Positions 1 to 15,900 of a stretch of DNA of 64,000 nt are shown here, piece after piece. Under the pieces are notes generated by a model that did not search any database, was not told where the DNA came from, and saw only the letters and a program-made list of their open reading frames with translations. The first letter of the stretch is position 1. Each line of letters starts with the position of its first letter. The translations under genes were made by a program, and so were the position numbers. The DNA is from Prosapia bicincta (Eukaryota > Arthropoda > Insecta > Hemiptera > Cercopidae), in contig JBAIZL010000425.1 in assembly GCA_036971475.1 (NCBI GenBank), positions 2,257,501-2,321,500 of the forward strand, read 5' to 3'.

Positions 1-163
1 GCCTTGAAATAATATTGTGTATAAAGATCTCTTTTACTAACAACTGGTGTTAAAATGTGGGATTTACAGTATTTGAAATATTATTATCAAATTGTAAAAA
101 ACTGCTAACAGCTTGACTTTAGATAGCATTTACGTTAAATTCCCTACACAGACTTTTTGTATA

Positions 164-203
<40 letters not shown>
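164..203. repeat. (CA)n microsatellite
   Basis: A pure CA dinucleotide run of about 40 bp. No gene is seen on either side; 204-596 is AT-rich sequence without a supportable feature. Confidence 0.95.
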
Positions 204-205
<2 letters not shown>

Positions 206-589
206 AGGAATACTTGCTGAAAATACATTGAAATACCCGCTTATACAAAATTAATATATAATTTTAAATATATAGATGTATATTATATCAGTAAAAAATG
301 AAAATTACTCGCTGCAGTATACCTATTAATTATGATCGGATATTTCATAGGTATATAAAATTAACCTCCCGTGGCAAAAAGAAACAATAATTATTGTCAA
401 TACATCTTTAGGGCATGTTTTTGATTCATTTTATATGTATTATATTGGTGGGGTGGAATTACATTTTTCAAAACTGTAAACTTTTGGGGCGTGAGCGAGA
501 GTTTTCATAATTTGTTTCGTAGCTCTAATGACTTTATTCATCGCCTGGTATAATTTCTTTCACTAAAATCAAACACGTGGGGACGAGAA

Positions 590-639
590 AAAAATACCAA
601 ATTTCATCTCAAAGGGTCCAGTAGGTTTTACATGATTGA

Positions 640-703
<64 letters not shown>
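590..703 (+). mobile_element. LINE/SINE-type 3' tail ending in (TA)n
   Basis: A sentence-like motif (AAATTTCATC, then GGGTCCAGTAGGTTTTACATG, split here by its key words) runs into a (TA)n tract from 641 to 703. This arrangement, conserved tail followed by a simple repeat, is common at the 3' end of insect non-LTR retroelements and SINEs. The body upstream (about 480-590) is too degraded to classify. Confidence 0.4.
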
Positions 704-705
<2 letters not shown>

Positions 706-904
706 AACTATAAACTTACTGATTATTATCTTGAAAACCATAGGGAGGAAAAACGTCTGCTTGTAACATAACATTTGTAAAGTAGACTAACCTAGACAGA
801 TGTATATCAATCAATTACTATCAGTTGTTAAATGTGTTAAATGTGACTGTTACAGGTGATTATCAGCTGATTAAATCAAGTTAAGTATTGAGTATGGAAA
901 TTTG

Positions 905-1063
905 AGTGTTAAGGGGGTTTTAAGACCTGTGGGGCGGTGCTCTGACGGAATTTCTAAATACAAATAGACCTTTATGTTAACCAGGAACTCTAAGAATGTC
1001 TATGTAAAATTTCAGCTCAATGGGTAGAGTAATTTTTACGTCATTGAGAACACACACACACAC
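905..1063 (+). mobile_element. second LINE/SINE-type 3' tail ending in (CA)n
   Basis: Starts near a GGGGCGGTGCTCTGACGG motif and ends with AATTTCAGCTCAATGGGTAG followed by a short (CA)n. It has the same design as the 590-703 tail but a different sequence, so it is probably a different family of retroelement end. No coding sequence is attached. Confidence 0.4.
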
Positions 1064-2375
1064 CATTAGATTTTTATATATTAGTATAGATCTTGAAATA
1101 CCTGTAAAAAGTAAAATAGTATACAATGTATAATATATTACAGCGAATGGGATTTATTCGAATTAATATGAACGGTTTTATAGCCGTAAATATTCTCGAT
1201 GGGTCTTACGAATTTAATTACAATTTAAAAATATGTTTAAAAGTATGACTTTCGTGGCTGAATTTATTGAAAAATAACAAAAGAGTTGAGACACTTAAGA
1301 TTTGATCAATCATCTTTGCCAAATAAAATCGACAAATCTTTTAAACATTAAGAATCCCAAATTTCCCACGTGAATCCCTTCAGCTCTCTGATACATTCAG
1401 CTTTCGCCTCAGTTCCAATGTATTTCTCGGTTATAATATATTCAACTATTTGGTTGAATACTCTGACCTATTTAAATCGTTCACATTCTCAGTTCTATGC
1501 GCACAAGAAGATCTAATATTATTAATTCTTTCACTACATATCACGAGTCGCATTAGGTTCGAGATGATTCAGTGTTTCAATTAAAACACTTCAGGCTTTG
1601 ATATTTCCATGTAAACGTCAGAACTTTAGCATTGGATCGCTTGAGCCTCAAACAAATGCGGACAACGCTAAAGAAAAACAGTTTCACAAACATTTTAATT
1701 AAATTATAAAAATTACAAAAAAAATAATACCTCATAAAGAAAAATTCCACCGGAACGAAATATTTCTGTTGCCTTAGAATACGTTGAGATACGCATCGCT
1801 TGTTTTGTTTGCCCCTCAAAGTATAAAGTCACAGTAAGGGTCGAGAACGGTGATTTAAAGTCAACAAACGACACCTAGCCGAGATTCACAGCCTTCATAA
1901 TATATTCACTGTGTACGAGCCTCGAGGGAGACATTGAGCCGAAAACTGCCTCAAGTTTCGGTGTGACGTCATAAAGGCAGAATAGCGCGGAGGTAATGAA
2001 TTAAACATCTTTAAAACAACAATATCCTTGGGTAAGCTTCTCTCATTACACTGAGCAGTCTAATATTTTTGTAAACTGAATTCAACACCTTTAAGAAGTA
2101 CGTTGAAGGCTAAAAAAAGTACTAACATCTTTTGCAAATTAATTATTACACGTCATTTTATTGTACTTCTGTAATTTTGAAAATCTGTACACATATTTAG
2201 TTATTATTAGTCGTTAAATGTGTAAATAAAAAAACCAAAAATATATTTATTCTTTTAAATTTAATTGGGTTGTTTTTATTGTTAAACAAGTCATTAAATG
2301 TTGAGACACTAACATTATAAACTAAACTATAAATCAAAATTCGTAATTTCTTGGTAACTTTGTTCTACGTAGCAA
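1064..2375. other. gene-free stretch
   Basis: AT-rich sequence with no open frame showing recognisable protein, no RNA gene and no clear repeat. Nothing supportable seen. Confidence 0.6.
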
Positions 2376-2379
2376 AAAC

Positions 2380-2689
<310 letters not shown>

Positions 2690-3239
2690 CAATGATGACA
2701 GTGCTCACAAGGAAAGACTACGTACGCCATTCATAAAGCAGCTTTGATCTTGAGGATAAAGTATCTCATACTATATTATAAAGTAAACAAGCTTTGTTAC
2801 AGTAAAGGATATATCACACTTAAATGTATTTAAGAACTCAAGGTAGAGGATGACTAGTTAGATGGATGATGTACCCGAAAAGGAGTAGTAATAGGATGTA
2901 GATGTATTATTTATCTGCGAATTAGAGCATCTAATACTCAAGGAACTAAGTATAATTGCTTGAATAAGGAAGAACGATCGCTTACTATTAGATCTAGGTA
3001 GTATTATCACGTTTCTAACACTATGTACGTGAGTGTAGAAGTAACCATCTACCGTAAACACATATATGCACACTCCGGCACACGCAGGTCCAATCGTGTC
3101 TGTTTTAAACTCAGAAACCACTCGCTATGACTTTAAGATTACTTCTTCATAACACTTCAGATAACTGATAACATTATTATATCTGCATATTGTAGGACGC
3201 TTAGACTAACTATAATGACCTTTAAATCCACATATTCTA

Positions 3240-4290
3240 ATACAATAAATAATCAGCTTGAAAGACTTTAGATCATCATTTTTTTAAGCCTTTAGATCAT
3301 CTTTTGAGGATTCTGATCAATATTTTTGTAAGGCAATAAGTTATCATCTTGTAAGACTTTGTGTCATTATCTTGTAAGACTTTTGTAATACTTTAGATCA
3401 AATATTGTAAGACTTCAGATCATCTTGTAAGACTTTATATCATTATCTTGTTAACTTTGAGATTATCATCTTCTAAAATTTCATACCAATATGTTGTATG
3501 ACATAAGGTCACCATCGTGTAAGAATTCCAATCAATATCCTGTAAGTCTTTAGGTTAACTTTTTAGATCAATATCTTGTAAGGCATTCGATTATCATCTT
3601 GTAAGAATTTAGATCAATATCTTGTAAAACTCTAGATCATCATCTTGCAAGACTTCGTATCAATATCTTGTAAAACTATAGATTATCATCTTGGAAGACT
3701 TCAGATTAATATCTATTAACGCTTCAATATCTTTTAACGCTATAGATCATCATCTTGTAAGACTTCATATCAATATCTTGTAAAACTCTAGATGATCATC
3801 TTGCAAGACTTCATATCATTACCTTGTAAGACTATAGATTATCATCTTGTAACATTTCAGATCAATATCTTGTAAAACTCTAGATCATCATCTTGCAAGA
3901 CCTCACCTCATATCATTATCTTGTAAGACTATAGATTATCATCTTGTATGACTTCAATTCAATATCTTATAAAACTCTAGATCATCATCTTGAAAAACTT
4001 CATATTATCTTGTAAGGCAATAGGTTATCATCTTGTAAGACTTCAAACCAATATCTTGTAAAAATATATATCATCTTGAAAAACTTCATATCATTATCTT
4101 GTAAGGCAATAGGTTATCATCTTGTAAGACTTCAGATCATTATCTTTTATTACTTTAGATTATCATTTTGTATGACTGTAGTCAAACATATTGTAAGACT
4201 TCGTATCATTGTCTTGTATGACTTCAAATTGATATATTTTATGAATTTAGATTGTCGTCGTATAATAATTGAGTATTTGGATTATTGACA
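3240..4290. repeat. ~1 kb minisatellite
   Basis: Degenerate tandem repeat of a ~23-bp core such as ATCATCTTGTAAGACTTC alternating with ATCAATATCTTGTAAAACT, giving a ~46-bp two-step period in the better kept part (about 3,580-4,100). Edges are diffuse. No coding potential. Confidence 0.85.
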
Positions 4291-5295
4291 ATTTAGATTA
4301 TTATAAGAAGAATATTTAGGACACTCAGTTTATAGCAAAATAAAGGTTTATATGAACCACTCTTAAAAAAATGATGAGAATTTGGTTTATCTCTTCTTGT
4401 TAATCTAACCGGTATTTAGGGAATTATTTACTAAATAACGTCTTACTGGAAATTGATGTTAGGATACTTATTGTTTAAATTACAGAGCCCTCGGTTATAT
4501 TTTATACACAATAAGTAATCCTGTTAGAACTGTGTAAATATTTTAAACTAAACATTTACAGAAACTATTTCATTGTCACTCTGTTAAATGTATTGCAGGA
4601 AACAGGTTAAAATTTTTTAAACAGAATAACGTTTTCCGCGCTACTAATTGGATATTGTGTTTCATTACTGAAGAAAAAAATTCAACTGATTTTAATTGGT
4701 GCGCAAATTGATGAAACAGTTATTTTTATATTTACAAACATTTGAGCCAGATATATTACTGGTGGGTTTTATTACGGCGTACAAGATATATTTCACTACG
4801 AAGATATCATGACTTATGAAAACAAAACATTGATTTCTCAGTAAAATAAAGTAATTAAAACTGTAAAATTGAATTAAAATGTACTTATCCAGGAGGACTA
4901 AAAATATCGATTATTTAAACTATTCGATAGATTGCAAATAATCTGTTACATAGTTAACGAGAAACCAATACATTCGATACCACACGTTTTGAAAGCCTTT
5001 TTGGTAAAAATAAAGACTAACAAAAACTTCCCAAAGAGTCAGTATGCATGACTCAAGTTAAAGACCATAGAATCCTATAAGTAGTTCAATACTACTTGCC
5101 TTGAATATTATATGATGCCTCATTACAACATGTACGCAATAATGGTCAAAGTTTATTATTTAGTAAATAAAACATACAATTCTTTTCAATTATCTCCCGT
5201 CACAATTTTAAAGCTCTCAGAAATACTAAGAATTTATTAATTATATGCATTAAATTATTAGGTTCCTATATTCCACGTAATGGTGTATATAGAGA
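4291..5295. other. gene-free stretch
   Basis: AT-rich spacer between the minisatellite and the GATA block. No gene, RNA or repeat recognised. Confidence 0.6.
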
Positions 5296-8180
<2,885 letters not shown>

Positions 8181-8640
8181 GTAGTTTGACCTGTATTTAG
8201 GAAAGGGATGGTGATGGAACTTTGGTTTAAGAGGCATTTACAAAACTGCAGAGGTAGTTACATGGTATAGCGATATCAAACAGCTGTTCCCAAACGTAAA
8301 AGTTTCCCAATAACAACGTACGATCTATTTGTTCCCGCAGTATTAACAAACTTCAGTTCCATTTTAACTGAGAGTTGATCAATTAAACGTTGAATTACAT
8401 CTAAATACCCTATTAGACTGTTTTGTTGTGATTCGTGTGCGAACAAAGCGCAAGGTTTATTATAGATCACTTTAAGCCTAACAAAATCGTGACAAACAAT
8501 AGTTGAATAAGAATAGTGTCCTGCTTTTAAATGCAGACAACGCCTACCTATGAATCATAAAAATACAGACCTGAACATATATAAATCGTTCACATTACAC
8601 GTAAAACGAGCATAAAGTCGCACTAACGCAAACGACTTAG
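8181..8640. other. gene-free stretch
   Basis: Unique-looking AT-rich DNA right of the GATA array; no supportable feature. Confidence 0.55.
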
Positions 8641-8644
8641 TACT

Positions 8645-9010
8645 AAAAGTTACTCTAATATAGATGAGTATAACAAGGTCCTTCTAATTAAAACAACATA
8701 AGACGTACTGTCTCACTAAATAAGTCATATGACTAAAAGTCGAAATTATAAAAAGAAAGAGGGCTTAAATTCACCCTTATATAAGAAAGACATACTACTC
8801 AAAGTCACACTAATACAGACGTCATATGATAAAGTCCTTCTAATAAAAATAAGACGTCCTGTCACACTAAATAAGTAATATATTGAAGGTCGAACTTATA
8901 AAAAAGACAGAGGGCTTAAATTTACGCTAGTGAGAAAAGGAAAAAACTAAATGTCACACTAGTTTAGACGTCATATGATAAAGTCATTCTAATAAAAACA
9001 TCATAGAACT
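8645..9010. repeat. ~150-bp tandem repeat, 2.3 copies
   Basis: Three successive starts of a unit containing AAAGTCCTTCTAATAAAA, GACGT(C/A)CTGTC and AGAGGGCTTAAATT, at about 8,674, 8,831 and 8,980, so the period is 150-157 bp. Copies are diverged. Confidence 0.75.
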
Positions 9011-11181
9011 TACTATCTCAATAAATACAGGCCATAGGACTAGATGATTCCCTAGTGTAGAGGTCAAAGTGCTGATAGTTGCACTAAAGTAAAATCATAC
9101 AATCATGGCGTCCTAAAACTGAAATTTACACTAATATTCTATTAGTGTGAATTCGTACCACTTGAATCAAAGTCATAGACCAATACTATCCTTATCCTAA
9201 TAACTAAGTCATAGAATCAACTGATGTTGCCAAGAAAATGGGATTAAGTCACACGAGTTTCTTAGACTAGTCCTTGAAGTAGTTGAGATCATGAACACAT
9301 TATGCCAATAAGTTCCGTCTAAGCTGTACCATTATATTATACTTTGATATGATAACTTTAGTAATAAATTAACTTTAAGTTCAGATTATAAAAAGTATGT
9401 AAAGCAATGTCATTGATGAAAATAAATTTTATATGATTTATAGTGAAGTATTTTACAATCAATTCAATCGGCAACCGTTTAACCACTTTCATAAAGATGT
9501 AGCTTCTGCGTCACGATTCCAAGGCACGCCTCTAAACTTGTTTGTTTGTACAAATGTAAAAACGTCACTAACAAGTGTATAGTACATGTTGTTTGTTTAG
9601 AAATGGATGTGTGAAAATATGGCGATACCAGCTCAACTTATTTCCTCAACTAGATGCCACCATTGAACGGAGGTCTTTGTCGTATAAGTTAATTTTTAAA
9701 TTGTTTGAAGAGGTTTTATAACCTTTTGACATAATGCTCTTATTATATATTAAATTTAAGAGTGTACGTTAAATAGGCAGATCTGATTGTTTATTTCTAG
9801 ACGGTTCAAACTTTTTAAAACATGTAAAATTTATAAAATAATTTTGTAAAATTAACTATAAATGACAATAATTTATCTTCATATAAGTTTGGAAAAGTTT
9901 AAGCAATTACTCTATTACTTACTATGAGCATATGTTACCATTATGATAAGGGGTAGTTAGGCACAGTCCACAGTCACAGGGTTTTAACCATTTTATAAAA
10001 TGTTTTTTTTCATTCTTTTACTCAGTTTCTAGTTTGTCTAAGTTTAGAGTCATACATAAACGTCTTACAGAAAACGTCGATATTTTTTTCAAAAACAAAA
10101 ATTAACAAGGCAATCGAAATTATTCTGAGTCAGATATAAAATTTATCCAAAGACTGCCAACGTAACCAAAAGAAAAATCGCCCATATCAAACAAGAGAGC
10201 GTTTCTCTGTTCCAGAGCGTATTATTGTATTAATTTTCAGAACCTATATTACCAATTTGTTTATCAACATAAATGTAAATAAACTAATTTAATTAACAAC
10301 TAGAAATTTTTAGTATTTTATTCTCAGAATGACATAACACTAGCGCGTTGTGTACCGCGGAGCTTTGTAATTTATTATTTTCTCAGAAGTTAAACTTAAT
10401 ATTTTACGGACTTAGATAAAGGTACGGCCTGAGGGAAATAACGCGGAGTACATCACGTCTCATCAGGGAATATTAAGGCGAGCTTGCAGCGTCCCGATTC
10501 AGCTTGCATAGTTTGCAAATTATAACATTAAAAATCTGCTAAAATTAAAGTTTCTAATATTTCAACAAAACAATGCCTAAAAATTTGGCAAAGAAAATAC
10601 TAATTATATTAAACAAAATGTAATTGCAGTATTATTTTTAGGAATGTAATTTTAACACACTATTAGTTGCAAAATGCAAAACGTCCCATAAAATTCACTT
10701 TTTAGTGCATTAAAATAGCAAACTTTTTTGTTTACCTAATCGTGGGAATATTTTTATTTCATCATTGGGGTGATTTAATAACTAATATATATATATCACC
10801 TGAGGATGTAAGGTGAAACTATTTTGTTTGATTCCAGACATTTCTTTTATGCGACGTTTTTATAAAACGCATTAGCAAGTATGACAGCTCGTATAAAGCT
10901 TTTTTTAAATAAATGTAATGTTTCGATTAAAATACGGAGAATTTTAATTCATGGATTAGAAAGACGGACATTACCGTGAAAACGTTCCGGTTAAAACGAT
11001 GTCAACTATTCTTATAAAATATTAAAGAGACGATTTTATATTAGTCAGTTGAATGCTTGGTTAGCTATTTGTAGCTAACTGTAAAAATAATTGTTTAACA
11101 TACGCTAATTATTCCCATTAATATCCAATAAAAATAAAGTAGACGGGATGTTTTAATAATCAGTAAATTATAAATATAATC
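9011..11181. other. gene-free stretch
   Basis: About 2.2 kb of AT-rich DNA. A small hairpin motif (CACCTGAGGATGTAAGGTG) at about 10,798-10,817 is the only structure noticed. No gene is supported. Confidence 0.55.
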
Positions 11182-11187
11182 GCACGT

Positions 11188-11224
<37 letters not shown>
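11182..11224. repeat. (CA)n microsatellite
   Basis: CA dinucleotide run. The following 640 bp contain open frames without recognisable protein. Confidence 0.9.
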
Positions 11225-11226
<2 letters not shown>

Positions 11227-11865
11227 CGCGCACAATACACGCGCACACCATATGTTCACTCTAAATTAGACGAAACAATAAAAGCGAATACTTCACTAAA
11301 GCAATTCTCGTGTCTTGTATCTCGCAGTTTTCATATAGCACAGTTCCCACGTGGCCAATATGGCTTCCAACTGTGTCTTGCCAATAACATCCGCGTATTG
11401 CAAGATAAACTTATTTCTCTCCGCATATTGTCTCAACACTCTTTCGATTCCGCTCGTTTTAAATTGTTTCTAGTAATTGTTTTTATTTTTCGAATTTCTT
11501 GATATAAAAGTTGTTTATTCGGTTCCTGAATGTCAGTTACCAAGATTCTACTAAATTTGTGACACGTATTTTGTTACACACACAAACACACACACACGCA
11601 CACACACACAAGGGGAAGACGGTCGGTGCATAAATACGAGGACTCGAGCGTATATTGCGAATTAACAAAAAATAAATGTTTAACAGTTGCCGGACGTAAT
11701 ACTGACGGTTTTTTAATTGAAGTTCGGTTCGAGAGGCAATGATGGTTGCTTACAAGATTCGTTTCTATCGTCACCAATGCAAGTTATAAATCGAAAATCG
11801 GCCACAGTTACTTCAAATTAATTAATGTCAATAATTCATTTACAGCTTACAATATTTTCCGCTTT

Positions 11866-12030
11866 CCAAGGACGTAAAAAAGCCAGAGATAAAGATAACT
11901 ACCAACGAGATCTGGTGACCAGAAACAAAAAGGACACGAAAAATATCATGAGGTAAATGCTTATAAATAACAACACAATTGTTGTTACACGTAACACCAT
12001 TAGATTCTAGCTTGAGGATCGATAAGTTAA
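11866..12030 (+). repeat. dispersed repeat, copy 1
   Basis: Shares an ordered set of words with 12,752-12,925 (TTTCCGCT, AATATCATG, TTATAAATAAC, GTAACACCATTAGA), about 890 bp downstream in the same direction. It may be an old mobile-element fragment; no protein or termini recognised. Confidence 0.6.
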
Positions 12031-12416
12031 TGAATGTTGAACTATCTCAAGAGCTAGTTGGTTTTTAAATAAGGTTCAGGGACTACTGTAGTTCCACTGA
12101 CAGATCCTGCTTGAAAATAACACAGGAGCCTGAAGAAGGTATGTTGAGCAGGATCATATTTTGCAAGGCCTAACTGGAATCACCTGAGGAAAGCAGCGAA
12201 TGGTAAGATAGTCTATATGTTTCAGTGTTTTATTTAATATGTATGTTTTCAGCAACGATAGTATACTGACAAGTATTACTACTGAGAATTGACAATGCTA
12301 TGAAAACCAAACTCGTTTTGACGTTAACCGTATTTGGGTTTTGGTTAAAGACTAATAATCGTCATTTGGTATATTGCCGAGGTGAATAAGATGGGTGTTT
12401 TAAGTGAGGGTTCGTT

Positions 12417-12419
<3 letters not shown>

Positions 12420-12473
<54 letters not shown>

Positions 12474-12530
12474 TACACACAGAGACACACATACAAACAC
12501 ATACACAAAATCACACACACTACAACCACT
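12420..12530. repeat. imperfect (CA)n microsatellite
   Basis: CA repeat with AC/AG/AT interruptions; decays to the right. Confidence 0.9.
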
Positions 12531-12751
12531 TAGAACTAGTGAAGTAATGAACGTAAAACTTGGATTGTGGTTATTAAATAATGTTATGTGAAAATGCATA
12601 CAATGTTTTTTTATGAAATTTAAATTGTATATTCACGTTTAATAGGTATTATCTGATGTCCCAGTGACAGTGAACATTTTCAGAAGTACCTTGTTTGCTG
12701 TGGTGGCTCTTCCATTCTATTGTCTCCAACATATGGCATTTTTACGTGCCT

Positions 12752-12925
12752 GAAAACACTTTCCGCTGTCCGAAGAGGTAAGAGATCCAGAAGGAAAATG
12801 ATGTTCATCTACCAATAAAACAAGAGAAAGGAATCCAGAAACAAGAGGGAGGAAGAATATCATGCGGCAAGTGTTTATAAATAACGATCTAATGTAACAC
12901 CATTAGAAATCATACTTGAGCATCA
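12752..12925 (+). repeat. dispersed repeat, copy 2
   Basis: Direct diverged copy of 11,866-12,030, sitting immediately before the satellite array. Confidence 0.6.
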
Positions 12926-12933
12926 TTAAATAA

Positions 12934-15900
12934 TACGTTTTGCGCTATAACATGATGCTCATACGTTGCGTGCCGACTATAACGTGCTACTACATTGTGT
13001 GCTAACTATAATATGACACTACTACGTTGTGTGCTAACTATAACATAACGCTACTACGGTGTGTGCTAACTATAACATAACGCTACTACGTTCTTTGCCA
13101 AGTATAACACGATGCTACTACGTTGTGTGCCAAGTATAACATGATACTACTATGTTGTGTGCCAAGTATAACATAACGCTGCTAAGTTATGTGCTATCTA
13201 TAACATGATACTACTACGTTGTTTGCCAAGTATAACATGATGCTACTACGTTACGTGCATACTATAACGTGCTACTACGTTGCGTGCAGACTATAACATA
13301 TAATGCTAATACATTGTGTCCCAAGTATAACATGTGAACCAACGTAGGTACTATTTAACTATTACAAGTTTCGTGCCAAGTATAATATGATACTACAAGG
13401 TTGTGTGAGAAGTATGTTGCGAACCAAGTAAAACTAGATACTACTATGTTTTGTGTAAACTCTAACAGGGTACTATTTAACTATTACAGGTTTCGTGACA
13501 AGTATAATATGATACTACAAAGTTGTGTGAGAAGTATGTTGCGAACCAAGTAAAACTAGATACTACTATGTTTTGTGTAAACTCCAACAGGGTACTATTT
13601 AACTATTACAGGTTCCGTACCAAGTATAATATAATGCTACTCCGTTGCGAGCCAATTATGACAAGCTGCGTCTACTTTAGGTGCCAATTATAACAGGATG
13701 CTAGTATGTTGTGTTCTAGTATAACATGGTGATACTATTTTGCATACCAAGCATAGTATGATGCTACCTTTTTGTTTGCTAACTATAACATACTACTGCG
13801 TTGTGTGCCAAGTATAACATGATGGTCCTACGATATGTGCCAAGTATAACATGATGGTGCTACGTTGTGTTCCAAATACAAGATAATGCTACTACGTTGT
13901 GTGCCAAGTATAACATTATGGTTATACGTTGTGTGCCAAGTATAACATGATGGTCCTACGTTGTGTTCCAAGTACAAGATGATACTACTATGTTGTGTGC
14001 CAAGTATAACATGATGGTCCTACGTTGTGTGCCACGTATAATATGATGCTACTGCGTTGTATGCCAGATATACTATTATGCTATTACGTTGTGTACCAAG
14101 TATAAAATGATGATAATACGTTGTGAGGCAATTAAAACGTAATGCTACCACGTTGTGTGCAGTCAATAACATGATGCTACTGCGTTGTATGCATGATATA
14201 CTATTATGCTATTACGTTGTGTACTAAGTATAAAATGATGATAGTACGTTGTGTCCCAATTAAAACGTAATGCTACCACGTTCCGTGCAGACTATAACAT
14301 GATGCTCCTACGTTACGTTCAGACTATAACATGATGAAACTACGTTGTGTGCCAAATATACTATTATGCTATTACGTTGTGTAACAAGTATAAAATGATG
14401 TTACTACGTTGTGTGCCAATTAAAACGTTGCTACAACGTTGCGTGCAGACTATAACATAATGCTACTATGTTTTGTGCCAGATATACTATTATGCTATTA
14501 CGTTATGTACCACGTATAAAATGATGTTTGTACGTTGTGAGCCAATTAAAACGTAGCTACAACCTTGCGTGCAGACTATAACATGATGCTACTACGTTAC
14601 GTTCACACTATAACATGATGCTACTGCGTTTTGTGCCAGATACACTATTATGCTATTACGTTGTGTACCAAGTATAAAATGATGTTTGTACGTTGTGTGC
14701 CAATCAAAACGTTGCTACAACGTTGCGTGCAGACTATAACATGATGCTACTACGTTACGTTCAAACTACAACATGATACTACTACGTTACGTTCAGACTA
14801 TAACATGATGCTACTGCGTTTTGTGCCAGATATACTATTATGCTATTACGTTGTGTACCAAGTATAAAATGATGTTACTACGTTGTGTACCATTTAAAAC
14901 GTTGCTACAACGTTGCGTGCAGACTATAACATGATGCTACTACGTTACGTTCAAACTACAACATGATACTACTACGTTACGTTCAGACTATAACATGATG
15001 CTACTGCGTTTTGTGCCAGATATACTATTATGCTATTACGTTGTGTACCAAGTATAAAATGATGTTACTACGTTGTGTACCATTTAAAACGTTGCTACAA
15101 CGTTGCGTGCAGACTATAACATGATGCTCCTACGTTACGTTCAGACTATAACATGATACTACTACGTTACGTTCAGACTATAACATGATGCTACTGCGTT
15201 TTGTGCCAGATATACTATTATGCTATTACGTTGTGTACCAAGTATAAAATGATGTTACTACGTTGTGTACCATTTAAAACGTTGCTACAACGTTGCGTGC
15301 AGACTATAACATGATGCTCCTACGTTACGTTCAGACTATAACATGATACTACTACGTTACGTTCAGACTATAACATGATGCTACTGCGTTTTGTGCCAGA
15401 TATACTATTATGCTATTACGTTGTGTACCAAGTATAAAATGATGTTACTACGTTGTGTACCATTTAAAACGTTGCTACAACGTTGCGTGCAGACTATAAC
15501 GTGATGCTCCTACGTTGCGTTCAGACAATAACATGATACTACTACGTTACGTTCAGACTATAACATGATGCTACTGCGTTTTGTGCCAGATATACTATTA
15601 TGCTATTACGTTGTGTACCAAGTATAAAATGATGTTACTACGTTGTGTACCATTTAAAACGTTGCTACAACGTTGCGTGCAGACTATAACATGATGCTCC
15701 TGCGTTACGTTCAGACTATAACATGATACTACTACGTTACGTTCAGACTATAACATGATGCTACTGCGTTTTGTGCCAGATATACTATTATGCTATTACG
15801 TTGTGTACCAAGTATAAAATGATGTTACTACGTTGTGTACCATTTAAAACGTTGCTACAACGTTGCGTGCAGACTATAACATGATGCTACTACGTTACGT

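Noticed and set aside
10798..10822. CTGAGGATG...GAAAC hammerhead-like word
   Set aside because: No stem II can form between the two halves; only a 5-bp CACCT/AGGTG hairpin.
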